From the NCBI GenBank assembly GCA_037833965.1, contig AP031355.1, positions 11,681,501 to 11,745,500 on the forward strand: a stretch of DNA of 64,000 bases. The letters run 5' to 3'. Under the pieces are notes generated by a model. It ran no database searches. It was given only the letters and a program-made list of their open reading frames with translations, and had not been told where the DNA came from. The DNA comes from Marchantia polymorpha subsp. ruderalis. Taxonomy: Eukaryota; Streptophyta; Marchantiopsida; Marchantiales; Marchantiaceae. The position numbers were made by a program, and so were the translations under genes. Positions 13,032 through 26,965 of the stretch are shown here, in pieces. Position 1 is the stretch's first letter, and every line of letters starts with the position of its first letter.

Positions 13032-16000
13032 ATGGAACACTCGGTGCCTTACGACGCTGCTGCGGTGGTCCCCGTCAGTGACGATGACTACTCGAAGCTC
13101 AGTGGAAGCGAGGACGAGCAACTCGAAGAGAAGCCTGGAACCCCATGGTTCGTCTGGCCAATGTTGGCCTTCTCCCTGGTCGCGTCCTCGGCATCTGGAG
13201 CGGTAAGCAACCTCGCTCTGTCGTCCATTTTGGACTTGTACTGACATTGAGCTGGCCGGTGGACTCGATGCACCACCAAAGATCGGGAGAGGACCTGTGA
13301 TTCGTTTCATTTCTTTGCATACATTTCTTCGTTGTCGATGCTCGGTACTCAAGTGGGTCTGTTTGGCGAATTCACACTGCAGATTATGAAAGAGCTGGAG
13401 ATTGAGCATGCCGGGGCTGTCAGCGTTGCCGGCTGGCGATTTCAAGTGACTGCACTGGCGCTGCTTCCATGCTTCCTCTGGCAATGGGCTTTCATGACCT
13501 CGCAAGCCCGGGCAAAACTATTCCAAAAAGGAAATCTTATACAAATTTGCATTAGTGCCGCCGGCCTTACAGCTTACTTCGGCCTCTGGGTAAGAACACT
13601 GCACCCAACAAGCAAAATCCTTCCCTGCTTGTTCTTATGGGAGTGTATGAGTAATCACAGTCCTTGTCAATCGATAGAAACATCGGTCCACTGATTTCAG
13701 ACCAGACACCTCAACTTGAATCAGGTCCCGAAAAGAACAAGATTCTCTGATTTTGTCGATCTAGCTACAAAATATTGGACATTGTGCGCCTTAGAATTCA
13801 GTCTGGAGATACTGCGAATAGGAAATCGCTGTAGATGCTAAAGTAGTCGAGCGCTTGAGAAGTTTTCTCTGCATTCTTTCGGCACCCAGATAGGCCTCGT
13901 ATACTGGACGATCGAGCCTCTACAAGTCACTGATAATGGCAAAGCTGACTGGCTCAAAAGGATGTTCTCGAAGTGAAGTCGGGAAGTGTCTGCATATAGA
14001 ATCTGAAATGAAACCACAGGCCTCTTGGGAAAGGCGAGAGTATCCAGCATTATATTGGGTTGTTTTTGGATATTGGGGTCGTTATTCCTGGCTGTGGAAT
14101 TTTGGAAGCACCCAAAAATTACTTAGAAAAGGAGACTGTGCCTCGTCCTTCTAGCCGACTGGTCAGGGGAGATACTGATGGGTTTTCCTGCTTCAAATCA
14201 TGTAAAAGTGAGTTTTGCAGCATAAGAAATGCAAGTGCGTGCATTTCAAGGGTTCATTACCCTGACAGAAGGAGAATATAATCAGAGAAAGCTCGATAGT
14301 AAACTCATGATGATTAAAGAGACAGGCAATTCTTCCCATTCCAGATCCTTCAAAGATTTTGGGAATTTCACTCCACAATCCGGAGGAGAGCATTAGCATT
14401 AATTTCCGAAGCCTTGTTCGAAAGCTTCGTATCCGAGAAGCGAGAAGGAAGCAACCCGTCTCATCAATGAGCTGCAGGGAGCATCGAAGGGTCTTAGCTT
14501 TTCAAGGCTCGGTGAACGAAGAAATGAAGTGGAGGGAGGTTTCTGGAGCTGTGAAAGATGCTTGAAAGCATTGTTTGATTCGTGATACGATTTTGTCGCG
14601 TTTCTGATCAATTGGCTGATTTGTATGACGCAGAATTGGTCGCTGCAACACACATCTCTGACGCACAGTCTCTTCCTCTCAGTCATGTCCCCGCTGTACG
14701 TGGCGTTCGCCACAGTACTCACGGGTGGAAAAATCACGAAAGTGGAGGTTTTCGGCGTGGCTCTGGGAATCATCGGGTCTCTCATCCTTGCCACCGGCAC
14801 GCAGGCTGAGCCAGGAGCAGAGGCTACTCTGCTGGGCGACGTGGTTGCATTCATCTCCGCCGGTGGCTTTGCTCTCTACCTGGTCGCTTCTCGCCATTGC
14901 AGAGGTGCGTAAAGCTGCAGTAACTCTCATTGAACCATCTCCGTGTTGAGTCGCTGTGACAAGCACGCATCACTCGAGCCCTCCAATATGCGGAGCGTGA
15001 ATTCTGTAATATTATTCACTCGCCTCACTCCCCGCGTTTTTCCCGGCCCGGGCCGAATTACGAGGCCCACCGGAGCATCGGAAGCGATGACGTAATCGTT
15101 TGTGAATCTGGAATTTTGAGGAGCTGGAAAGAATCGAGTCCATGGCAGCTGCAAGGACGGTGTGAGAGGTTTCATTTGAAATTGTGTGTATTAAATTGAC
15201 AAATCGGTGGACACTGTCGATCTGTTGCGCAGCTTCCATGCCGGTCTACGTTTACATGTTCCCATCCACGGTGTTGGTGGCTGTGCTGCTCGGAATAGTC
15301 GGAATTTTCGTGGAAGGGTGGGGATCGTGGATTCAGGGAGCGCCCAACGCGATCAATGGGCCATTCGGCTGGTTCGCCAACGAAGGTACGCTGCACAGAA
15401 TGCCATTCATCGCACGCTTCGACAACTAATCTGCGACTCTTTCTTCCAGAGCTCACCGTGGGAATCCATATTCTATTCCTTCACGTTCCTGCCTGCCTGC
15501 CATTCGCAAGCGACCTCTCTCTCTCTCTCTCTCTCTCTTCCATCGGCGTCAGCGACGATTCCGCGCTCGACTGTCCCCGTTCCTCAGTGGGGACAAGGCC
15601 CACTGTCCCACACTAGCGCAGTGGCAGGATTCATGTCCCGCACTGCCCGCGCGCCGCACCTCTTCTGACTGCGGTCCCGTCCAGAGAAGACCGAGCGAAC
15701 TGCGCTGGATCTACGACTCGACGTAGTGCACTGCAGTGCAGCTGAGCTGAGCTGGTGGGCTCTGCCGTTCGCGGACATGCCGCGTCTCCGGAGTCCGGAA
15801 ACACTCGCCGTACATTCATGTGGACGTGAATTCCAGCCACTGCCGTCATTATCCGCCAGGCTCGGTTCAGTCCGCTTCTCCTCATCAGCTGCTCACGCAC
15901 GTAGCCGTGCTCTAGACTCCTCCGCAGCGTTGCGATCCATTCCTTCCGTCCGCGCGGAATCTTCCCGGAGCTTCCGGCACAATCTCTCGGTTGCAGCCGG

Positions 16001-17070
16001 ATGCGTCCGAAAGCCGCGGGGCAAATTGACGGCCCATGGGCATCGCAATCATGAGTTACGCTCCTCCTTACGTAACGGATTGCGCGTCGATTCGAATGAT
16101 TCCCGAATCCGCCCGACCTGTGGCTTGACGGGGCGGGCGTGATTCGCGTGACCCCACCCGCGAGCTCGGGCTGTCACTTCGTCGGTCGGTTCGAGGGCAG
16201 GGTCGAACATTGTGCTAATGCCTTTGCTTGCGTGCTTGCATGGCGATCACGTTCAGAGTTTCTGCTGTGGACGATATTCCTGGGAATCGTTCCTGGCTTC
16301 CTCTGCTACATCGGGTACAATGTGGTCTTGGCGTTCACGAGCTCTTTGGTGGTGTCCATGGGCCTTTCTATCTGCCCACTCACGGGATCTCTTCTGGGCT
16401 GGTTTATGGGCCTCACCAACTTACCCAAGTGAGTATTCCTTGCTTTTCGTACTTCACTCTCGGATCTCAATACTTCCTGTAAAGGTCCCGACTGTCCGAA
16501 GATTTGGATCCTTTTGCACCCTGGTTTGGTCGCTTTGTTCCAGCTTTCTTCATGACGATTCCGTCTGCATCTCATCAATGATCGATGAAGTGGAACGGGA
16601 AGTTCTGACGCAAACGCGCCTTTCGTCTTTCCCTCTTTCTCCACTATCGGAATCAACTGACCTTCTTGATTGGTCGTGTGCTTTTGCAGCATTTACACGA
16701 TCGTGGGAGGATCCTTGACTATGGCTGCGACGATCGTTGTCAGCTGGGGCACTCACCCTGATGAGGACAAGAAAGAGGTAAAGCCATTTTTTAGGTTGCC
16801 CTCCTCTTTTATTTTTCAAAGATTTAAAAGTTAAGTAGATGTCTTGATTCTCGCCGTTCTGGTTGTTTGTACGGGTTGCATTCGATCGGAATAGTGGGAC
16901 ATTGAGGAAAGTTCAGGAAACACTCCATACTCATCTTGTAGTAGCCTATCTAACAAGCCAAGCGTTTGTGTGACGTGCAGGCCGAGAAGATTGATATCGA
17001 ATCAAGAGGGTCCAAAGGCGAGGATGTGGAGGACAAAGTGCCCTTATTGCAAGATCAAAGACAACCGTAG
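13032..17070 (+). CDS. EamA/DMT-family membrane transporter, seven exons
   Basis: The exons that keep one frame are 13032-13202, 13383-13589, 14634-14904, 15233-15385, 16257-16428, 16690-16777 and 16981-17070. All introns are GT-AG. Exons 1-2, 2-3 and 6-7 join in phase 0, 3-4 and 4-5 in phase 1, and 5-6 in phase 2. The product is 383 aa, a usual size for this family. It has an acidic N-terminal tail (residues 1-36) and about ten hydrophobic spans between 39 and 345. The first EamA half covers roughly 40-180, with GWRFQ at 74-78 and a conserved-looking NWSLQHTSLTHSLFL block at 127-141. The second half covers 194-345, with SICPLTGSLLGWF at 305-317. The C-terminal tail is charged and ends in a possible dileucine sorting signal (VPLLQ). 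The start is the first ATG after in-frame stops. Family members export or import small metabolites; the substrate cannot be read from sequence. Exon joins are inferred from splice sites and hydrophobic pattern, not from transcripts. Confidence 0.85.
15515..15538 (+). repeat. CT microsatellite in intron 4 of the transporter gene
   Basis: Twelve CT units lie within the 871-base fourth intron. Confidence 0.9.
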
Positions 17071-17356
17071 AAATACCAAAAAATTAGATTACATACAGAA
17101 TTGGAAGTGTGAGTTAGTCGAAATCAAGAAAAAAGGAAGTCGTGGCAGACGTAACCAGCCGCATATCCATGCTGTACTGTAAAACATAGTCATGTCAACT
17201 TCTTGTTGGTTTGACACTTCCAGCCGAGTTTTGTAGTATACGTAGGAATAGGAGAATCAGTACATAATTTGTATCTAGAATCTTAGCGTAGCTAATTTGT
17301 AGGCAGTGAGAATTGGTTCACATTTCTAGAAAACAGGTTTTGCCGGGTGTGGGAAT

Positions 17357-17362
17357 AATAAA
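17357..17362 (+). terminator. Possible polyadenylation signal of the transporter gene
   Basis: AATAAA lies 287 bases after the stop codon. It is the first exact match downstream and at a plausible 3' UTR distance. Confidence 0.35.
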
Positions 17363-17753
17363 CGCAACAATTTTGCAGGGGTTCTCATCACACACAAAAA
17401 AGCTCTCTTTCTCATCTTCTGTGTTCGACCGAAATTGTGAACTGCTTTATGAAAAGGTCCTCTTTCGTATAGTAGCTAAAACTCCCATTTCGAAAGATCG
17501 ACCAAAGAACGTCATAGAGATTGTGGCTTCTCACATTACCACAGATCGTGACTAAATGTTCAAAGTCACATGGTTGGGGATAATATTACAGCTTAAGCCT
17601 TAGCTTACGGGATCGTAAATACCACAAGGGTTGATCATGATGAGAATCGCCAAGCCCAATTCTGGAATGGTTGAGGTACTCCTGCATAGTACAGATGCCA
17701 ATTTCAGACGCCCTGGCGTTTGAGTCGCCAACGTGATTAACATTCTCCTTGTC

Positions 17754-18506
17754 CAGTAGTCTCCCGGTTAAGTACGCACGTTGAACCCGGGAGTGCTGTG
17801 CTTACTTACCAGAGAGGTGAGTATTTAAGAATATTGATTTCCTACTCGTTTGATTTGAGTGTAATGTCAAAGGAACCTTATATGAACACTCCTAAATGAC
17901 TCGGCGCTATTTGATATCATATCAAAATCATGATTCCATTGGAAGAGCTCGAACTTGCAAGTGACTTGATCCTGAAGATGAGACAAACGGAACAAATCAC
18001 AAAGCTAAATTGAGTTAATGTATGATGAAGTTAAAGAGAAGACTTTGTAATCTCACTCTTCTAACATCTATTGACAACGCCAAATAAAAAAATATTGCAT
18101 TGAGTTTATTGATTTCATATATGGACTCCAGCACATATTTGTAAATACCAAGTCGTATTCAATTGCCAAGTGAATTGTATAAGGTGTTGCTTCTAGGAGT
18201 GATTTGAGATTTTATCATGGACTCTGTGAACTGTTATAGCCCAATATAATCTAAAACCTCAAAAAGAGGATATAATCTTTTAGTGGCTTGCTTTTTTCTC
18301 TATTATGAGAGTTTGTCTCTATATACAAGTATATATCAGCCACTAGAGTTTCACGCTTCTAATCAGATATGAGACAACCACTAGGAGGCGTAACAATTTT
18401 TGACCATAAACCAAATGGACGACATGTCATGGGTTGAACCCTATTTTTTCTTTTTTGCAAAAAAATGCGTATCTAAACGGGTGCGTACTTAACCGGGAGA
18501 TTACTG
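17754..18506. mobile_element. Pogo-like non-autonomous element (MITE-like)
   Basis: The terminal inverted repeats are about 26 bp, left 17754-17779 and right 18481-18506, and differ at one position. Both contain TCTCCCGGTTAAGTACGCAC and begin CAGTA, the usual start of plant pogo/Lemi-type ends. The right end is followed by TA. The matching left dinucleotide is TC, so the left target site is mutated or the repeats extend a few bases further (the outer ten bases are also 8/10 alike). The interior is AT-rich with no coding capacity. Its GGTTAAGTACG core resembles the CTTAAGTCCG core of the element at 7457-8241, which suggests related families. Confidence 0.7.
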
Positions 18507-19845
18507 TACAGGGATTGTAAGAAACTTGATGGGTGACATCACTCTTCAACATTGGGAGGAACACATCACCTCTGTTGTCACTGTTTATTTTTTACAGTGG
18601 CATCACAAGTGAGGTAGGTGTGGGCACGCACTTGAAAGAATTGGGGCCTACAATGTAGTTATTGTCTAGCATCATCACATTAATCATGCCCCTAGAGCAT
18701 TTAGGAGAGGCTTATCAAGAGAGCGACTTTGAAGATACTTTCAGCATAAAAGAAGATATTTGTTTAAAAAAAAATTCATGATAATATATGTATCACCCAA
18801 AAAAAAAGACATCAAAACCTAGGCTTTGCTTTAGTCAACTCCATACAATTGGAGACATAAAAAATGGAAAATATGCACAAACGCAAAGAATTTCTATGTT
18901 GCTCACTCCCTTGATTAGTCACAAAATATCACAAACTCAATACACTTGTACAAAGGCTCCACCATGGCCAACAATATGATTAATGAGACATAACCTGACA
19001 AATTTAAATCCCAAACATTATATATATTCTACGATTCAACATATGATAATTCATATGCTGTCATTCAATACTTTTGGGAACTTTTCATGTTATCATGAAA
19101 CCATGTAAAATCTATATTTGTAACAAATAAACTATGAAATAGAATAGAAAATTTCTCAAAAGGAGTATACATACCGATCGGTCAGAATAAAATCATAATT
19201 TTCCTAGAATAAAATACTCTCCATAATTTCGTTGGGTAAAGGAATTATGTATCAAACGATGTACGCCGTTCGTGTTACTCCTTTTCTCCGTGGCTCTTTA
19301 GCGTATCAGATGATGCCTTTTACACATGTACTTCGTGGTCTAACTCTGGATCGCTGTGTCCGAAAAGCTATGACATAAATAATTTCAACGGAAGTCCACC
19401 GAAATATGCCCAGCTGTGGACGAAAAGTGCACGCAGAAGACTAACCGTCTGCTTGCTCTTCGTACTATTCCAATTTGAAGGCATACCATGTTCTATTCTC
19501 AAAATATCGGTATGAAATTGTCAGCAGGCCTTATCAATTCTGATGTTGGTCCTTGACTTTTGATACACCTGGTTGAAGTTTATTGCAATTATGTCAACGA
19601 TGGTCTTCCAAGTTATAGAGTTCGGTATTACCCTTTACATATCTTATTATTCGCAAGTTCTGATCTACTGGATTTCAGTCAACGACGTCTGCATGATTCC
19701 AGTGCTTTGAAATTCTACATCATCATACTTTGTTGGGTTTCCAGTATGTAAAAGATTGGTGACATGGTCAGATACCAACTATTCTCTTGACGATCCTGAA
19801 GAAGTTCCGTTGTCGTTGCCTACACAAGTCCTCGGTGTTAGTTAG
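18507..19845. other. AT-rich intergenic DNA
   Basis: I see no gene, RNA or terminal repeat here. Short runs of A and of AT dinucleotides are common. Confidence 0.4.
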
Positions 19846-20099
19846 CATCAAAACTTTCTTGGAAATCAGGGGCTGTATCGGGAGGAAGATGCCTTAGCAT
19901 TAAAACTGCTTGTCACGCTCATGTCATAAGCAGACCAGAAGTCTGGGTGCTTTAAATGTTCTAAATACAACACATCAAAAGTTTATTAGAAATCAAGGGC
20001 TGTATCGGGAGGAAGATGCCTTGGCATTAAAACTGCTTGTCACGCTCATGTCACAAGCAGACCAGAAGTCTGAGTGCTTTAAATGTTCTTATTACAACA
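19846..20099. repeat. Tandem duplication, two copies of 127 bp
   Basis: The copy at 19846-19972 is repeated at 19973-20099 with few differences. Examples are GGGCTGTATCGGGAGGAAG at both 19870 and 19997, and CAGACCAGAAGTCTG in both. The second copy keeps an open plus-strand frame (ATG at 19910, stop before 20105). The first copy is interrupted, so coding status is doubtful. Confidence 0.9.
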
Positions 20100-20399
20100 C
20101 GTGAACGGATATTTTATATCACTGAGGGATAGCCATCGGCATTGCGAGTGGTTCCTTTCTACAGTGCAAACGCATCGGTGGTCGAAGGGACCATACTGCT
20201 CACAGGAAAAGCAAATTGCACCTCTTATTGTTCATATATCATAGTTGTCAAGATATTAACCGTTGAAGTGATGACATCACTGGAGGGCAAGCTTTTTGCA
20301 TCACTTGATCAAATGTTACATGTGCACAGGAGACGGGAAAAAATCACTGGAAGGTTCAATAGTTATATCTTGACTAGTAAAGTTGGTAATCATATATAA

Positions 20400-23300
20400 T
20401 AGCAAGAATCAATCTACAAGTACTAATATTGATGTTCTAATGAGATACTGTAATCAACATTCATAAAGGTGACATCCATTCACACTTCTTGATTTCCTTA
20501 CCTTTACTCGATACCGTTTTATCCCCACACAAAAAAACGTTGCAAACTACTTTTCATACTCATCATGTTGACTTCACATAACAGCAATAGCTTTCGGCTT
20601 CTTGATATGAGTGTAGGTACTATGCAATAGTACACAGGTTTCATGAATGTAGAGAGAATTCAATAGTCGATTGTTATTTTGTAAATTGGGGTCAGATATA
20701 CTAAATAATTTTACCATGAAAGTAATGAAGTTAGAACTTAAACAAGTGCGCATAACACCACATCAAGCAAATCTATCTTTTGCAAGTCATCACCTATAAT
20801 ATTCTAGCATGATTTCTTTGTAACTTTCGCATTGATGGAAAAAAATCGTAATTGTAATGTGTATTTATCACACAACTTGAAATTACACTAAAACATCAAT
20901 TATGGTGAACATTTAACACAATCACATTGTACAATTTTTGTTTGAGATGACTATATTTTCAAATATTACTAACGCACTAAAGGTTATCAAGCCAAAAGAT
21001 GTAAATGACATTGTCAGAGAAACCAAATTTAAACGTTTCAATTTCATATCTATTAAATACTCTATTCTTTGCAAACTAAATCCATGCTTGCAAAAAAAAA
21101 AAATCTTGTATTCAAACTCAAATAACCTTATAATAATGCAAATGCAATAATATCGACCTATTTTTTCAAACAAATCCTAAATAATTTGATGGGTGCAATT
21201 CTTTTTCAATCTGAATATCATCATTTGAAACAAAAGATCGACATATCTTCTTATCAATCAAATTTTAAATATCAATACTTATAAAATTCTCATACCTAAC
21301 ATTGAAATAGTTTCTAAATTTTAAAAATTTTATTTTCAATTTGAAAAACATCAAAAAATTATTTAAACTTATTTGGAATCCAACAAATCAATCTTGAAAA
21401 TCCTAAGTTTTGATCCTAATGACCTAACTTACTTGTAATTGAATGATTTGAACATTCAATACAATAAATCTATACAATGTGACACATTTAGCATTATGAT
21501 ATAGTATAAACGATTAGCATTATTGCAATAATTGATCATACTGAAATAATATTTGTATTAATAAATGTCAAATATAAATTAATATCATGAGGTAATTTTC
21601 AAAAACCAATTATCTGTTTACATATTTTTCAAAATAAAAATAAAAATAAATATTTATGCAGTTTTCATCAATGTCATTTTGAATCCGCTAGGAAAGTATT
21701 TTACTTCCGCTTGGAAATCATATCAATTTTTAAATTAATATTTGAAAGCTCTTTCATTATTCAAGAATTTTATTTCCATCACCATGTACTGTATGCACTC
21801 TCTATTGTCAATAAATGCTACTTTTAATTCTATTATATTCTGCATTATATTTGATGCTAATTTTATTTAATTATTTTATAATCATATACTTATTTTTTAT
21901 GAATATTCTATATAAATATATTTTTTAGAGAATCACATCAATTTTTTTTATCTAATAAAGGAAACAAACATCATTCATGTGAAATTTTTTTGCATTGCAG
22001 AGATTCAATTCGAAAAAATTTATCTCTTATATAAAATTTAATGTTCTAAGTAAAATCTTTATATAATTTACCACAATGTGATGTACAATGATAATATTAT
22101 TATCTTTTATTAATATTTAATATAACAAAAATATAAGATAAATGATAAAAAATCCATATGTCGATTTCCTAACTTTGTAGTGATAAATTAAACCACAAAT
22201 CATATCTGATAGCATTGATTACTATCATTTTTATACATATTTATCATATTTTGATCATATTAAAAGTGGATTATTTTTTAACATCTATCCAAAATTCAAA
22301 TACACTCTTAGTGAATATAGTATATTTGATATAGAATCCATTCCAAAAACTATATTTTAGTTAGAAATGTTTTTATGTAACATACAAGATTTATTGTTGC
22401 TCCTGTAGAAATTTTAGACAAATTATACGAAAAAAATATATTATATCACATATGTTACAACTCATGTATGAATTTCTTGTTTCAAAGCATAATAATTAAT
22501 CATAAAGCACAGATTATAATTTTTCAACCATTTGATATTCACTAATATTCAATGTGTCTTTATTTCAAAACACATATTTTTTTTGAATATTCACAAGTCT
22601 TTGTTAACATTTTTAAAGATCATAAAATATTGTTAAGCTATGCCAACATAAATTCATGACAAAAGTATTTGATTTGGTTTAATTATTTAATCCAAATATA
22701 TAGAAATGTATAAATATTTCATTCAGATATATTTTCTTCAATGACATAAAGCATCTTCAAATGCTATTGGATATGTTGTATCAAAAAAAAAATCTTATCT
22801 TATTGTTAAAATTTTGCTAATTTTATTTTTTTATGGATTACAAGTAAAATATAAATAGAACATCAGTAAATGATACACTCATACGTTAATTTTTTTTTCA
22901 GAATTTTGATTTTATTAGTTTTACACCTTTGTCACATAATCAATTTAACACAAATATCATGGACACATACATCCACACCTAGGCACAATTTTGATTATAT
23001 TCTATTGTTTTCATCAGAATCTATGTATTCTACGAACAGAATAACTTAAATAATAAAAATTAATTACAAGATTGTAAAATATTGAAATTAATTTTTTTTG
23101 TTTCTTTGGAATTCTTTGACAATAATGTCAAAATATAGATACTTCTTTTTAATAGAAAATTTTCTGAAATATTAATAATGAATTTTTGATTTTATTTTCT
23201 GCATCAAAATCCAACAATAACAGATTTTTTTCTACAATTGCATCAAATTCATCCTCTAAATTTTATTTTAAAATAACATGTAAATTTGAAAATAGACATG

Positions 23301-24350
23301 TTTGTTTTGTGACATTGACATATGAATTGGAATTCTTAATTTTCATTTACAAGAATATTTTACATTGTGGTTATGTTCAAAGTAGTAAGCATGGTTAATC
23401 TCCAAAATATAGCAGAATAGAGCACTATGCTTATTTTGAAAATTTCAATAACCTTTATATTTAAATGTGATATTCATTAACTAATTAGAATTAAAATAAA
23501 GATATATTTTTTTGGAATTTAAATTTAAAATGAAATATTTATTATTAAAAAAAGGTTTTTCAACTTTTTCAAACCAAATTTTTAACCATTTTTAGCTTTT
23601 TGAATTTTAAATATTTTTTTAAAGGATTTATTATTTAGATATCCAATTGTTGATACTTGACTAAGTATGGAATTTGACGTTTTTAAATTTTTATATTATT
23701 TTTAGATTGAAATTTAATAAAATATAGAATTTATCGAGTGTGAATATTTCTCAATATTTTTTTTACCAATTTTAATCTTTAAATGGAAATTTGTATTTTT
23801 TTGAAAGTCTAAGACATGATATGAATTCTCTCAAATGGTAATTTTCAAATATATGTTTTTATTTGGTTCAATAATGATGTGTTAAACATTTGGATGACCG
23901 ATTTTTAATATAAATATGAAAACGTCAGTTTTTATGATAAATCGATTCAACATTCTATCTTGTAGCTTTTTTGGTCATTTTTTCTTGTGGATAAGTTCAT
24001 ATTTCATATGATTCTTTGTGATACCGATATGAATATTTTTGAAAAATTCCAGTACATTTTTTGAAATGTTATTGGTATTTTGATTTCATTATTTAAATGT
24101 AATATTTATTTTTCAAAACGCCAAAATTGCAAGTAATGCAAATATTTCAGTAAAATGAATCGTAGATTTTATCTTTTCTTTTCTAATAATTTTAATCCAA
24201 CTTGTATTCTGACCCTACAATCTTGAACCTTTGATGATTTTATTTTGACTTAACATATTCTATCCATATCTGATTTTCCTCGAATTTTAATACGAGAAAA
24301 GTCACATTTCCAGATAGAATATATATGGATAGACCAGAATATTTAATGCA
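20400..24350. other. Very AT-rich gene-free block
   Basis: Nearly 4 kb is dominated by A/T runs, densest from about 21.2 to 24.3 kb. No frame exceeds about 85 codons and no terminal repeats were found. The composition differs sharply from both flanks. Confidence 0.6.
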
Positions 24351-24364
24351 AATTCATAAGAGAA

Positions 24365-24660
24365 TCATATTTTTGGAACGAGGACCTCGACCGATCGTCT
24401 CTTTGCTGCTGCTTGACCCTCGCTGCGCCTGATATCCGCATGATTCTGTGCATGATGTTTTTCGGATCGAAGAGTGCAATGACGTTGACTTTTCGGATGA
24501 GAAGGGAGACAATTTGCAAGTCGGCCGCTTGGAAAATTGGTGGGATTTACCGCGCTGCGAGTCGTATGTTGGGTTTCGTCCCACCTTTTTGCCCGTGTCA
24601 AATCTCGACGAATCCGCAACCCATCTGGACCGACGACATCTAGTCTAGAGATTATTTCCA
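24365..24660. other. GC-rich island inside AT-rich DNA
   Basis: About 295 bases with near-even composition sit inside very AT-rich DNA. Frames are open across most of it on both strands, up to 100 codons on the minus strand, but no family is recognised. The flanks share a similar motif: tagaatatatatggatag on the left near 24317 and tagaatatatatagata on the right near 24694. An inserted or captured fragment would explain both facts. Confidence 0.4.
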
Positions 24661-24699
24661 TTGACAAATGTCACGGCCGGACGCATTTCTTTAGAATAT

Positions 24700-26960
24700 A
24701 TATAGATATTTAATGAAAAGTGTAACAGAAAACATGATTGAATTTTTTTGCTGGACACACATGTCATGTTATACAAACTTGAATTTATTACTTTTTCTAA
24801 AACAATGTCAATCCTAACACCAACTGCTTTTTAATATACATAAAATTTTATTCTGATCATGCAGAGGTTGGAAAAATTGATGAAAGAAATGATGCTTTCT
24901 TATTGTTGAAAATCTTAAGAAGTTCATGACATCTTTTACTAAGTATCTCAAAAACGTTGGTGTGAAATGACAGTGTCAAAAATTCATTTTTTATAAGCTT
25001 GATAATCTTTGAAACTGCTTATAGTCTTTGATGTTGACGATTGCTGATAAAATAGATCAAAGATATGTCTAGAATATACACACATAAAGAAAAATCGAAA
25101 AATGCTTTTTATATGTATATATATATACACACTTTCCATACTCCACTAGTTTGATTTCGATTTTAATATCTTGTAAAACCTATACATGAGCCAGTTCTCA
25201 CATTTCTAAGTTTTTCTAATCGTGTGCGAACACTTCCAACGTAATACTCACAAACTTTAGAGCTCATCGGATGGTTAATCTATGTGATATAGAACTGCAA
25301 TAGATTCGGTGCAAAACTATGCACTTCGCTGGAATGAAAATCGTTTCCAAGCAACCCGGACTCGAATTCTACAAGCTAGAAAAGAGCTAACTATTGAAGT
25401 ATCACAAAATGACTCATAGGAAGTAGAAGGACTTAATCGAAAGTCATCCTACATGATTTGAAGATTCAAGATAGTCACATGTGTCATTTGTGGGGTATGG
25501 ACTCCAGATTCTAAATTGATGCAATCTAAGTTGTATGCAGCCTCGTGGATGGGCGTGCAAATTTGACCTGGATCAAATACTGATCACGAGTCTATACAAC
25601 TGAAAGAAATCAACAGATATGTGCAGAGAGATTTAGGCAAGTCTTTCGCTCTGACACTGTCTTCTCCTCTGTACTACATCCTCGCTCTCATCTGATTTCT
25701 ATTATGAATTTGAGTTCGTCCACGAGATTGCATACGCGTTCAGTCTTTCCTTGTTTATTTCCGACGTCCAGTCCTTCATGAATGCATGTGCCAGAATTAT
25801 CTGGCGCATGCATTTTCTCTTCCTTTGAGACACTCACCTGGCCGCACAAGAAGGGGAAATGCAGGGCTTGCAACAATTGGCAGTCTCAGATCCGGTGCAT
25901 GAGTACGGCTTCTCTGGAGAGTGTGGATTTCTTCCTTGCATCGTAAGCCTCATCACGGTTCATCTCGAGGATGTCGGAAGCATCTGGAAGGGTTCTTGAG
26001 CCAGCTGAACAGTTTCAGGAGAAGCAGAGTAGTGGGATTTTTTTTAAGCAGAGTAGTGGATTCCATAACGACACTCTCTCCAGAGGAATGGCTGAGCTGA
26101 CTGTAAATTCCTGTTCTCTCGCAGGATGACAGACATCTATTTCCCCCATAAGAATTTTCATATCTCTCTGAAGCGAGTCGCTTCAGAGCGACGAGAAGAT
26201 GTCGGGCGACTCTTCTTCGTTCAGCCTTTCACTGATTCCATTCATCATTCACATGTCCATGGAAAGGATGCAGCGAGTGAGTTACGAAGTCGGGCGTCGT
26301 CCTGTGACATTCTGATGCGTCTGTATGAATCTCATGAGAGCACTCATGTGCTCAAGTCTCCAGTATTACGAAAAGTCTCAGCAACAGCAAGCTTTAGGAA
26401 GTTTGCATTCAAAACTTTAAGGCGCGAGTTATAAGAACCGACAGAAACATGAGAACGCAATACAAATGCTATACAGTCTTTTTACACATTGATATTTCTA
26501 GGCATTATATTTAACAAATCTTGCTCTTGGCTCTGCCGTCCTAAATTTCGCCTACATCAGAACGACATATGCGGTAACGCCTTGGGGAAAGTCGCGTCCG
26601 CTGGAGAACGAATTCGGATACTTCCGTACAAAGTGGTATTATGTAGCCGTCTATATGGTGTAGAATATACCTTCCTTCATTGAACTGCCAGTTAATTCCG
26701 GATGTCTGTGCCATACGCATCTCGACAACTTTGCAAGAAGTTAAGAACACTTTCAGCCTTGGAGTGCTGCCACCGCAAGCTGTAAAATGCCTTCACAAAT
26801 TGGGGAGCCAGATTCAATTCTGCTTCAACTCTGTTGCAACATGTTATTTGTGTTCAACGTCCTTCTCATTCCCTGTCCGTCCATTTCTCAAAGAAGAAAT
26901 ACACAAAATGTACAAACGAGCAGAATGACATGCTCACATTTCCTTCATCTAACGAGAATC
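24700..26960. other. Intergenic, possible cysteine-rich exon on the minus strand
   Basis: The minus-strand stretch 25953-25838 reads MRLTM and then SCTGSETANCCKPCISPSC, and ends at a strong donor (CCAG then GTGAGTG). This could be one exon of a small secreted cysteine-rich protein. Neither a signal-peptide exon nor a downstream exon could be joined with confidence, so it is not called as a gene. Nothing else is recognised. Confidence 0.3.
26166..26188. repeat. Perfect hairpin, 11-bp arms, 1-base centre
   Basis: CTCTGAAGCGA at 26166-26176 is inverted at 26178-26188 around a single base at 26177. Confidence 0.85.
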
Positions 26961-26965
26961 TGGGC

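Noticed and set aside
12882-13505. 207-codon minus-strand frame
   Set aside because: It overlaps exons 1 and 2 of the transporter gene in antisense and has no domain; the plus-strand splice structure explains the region.
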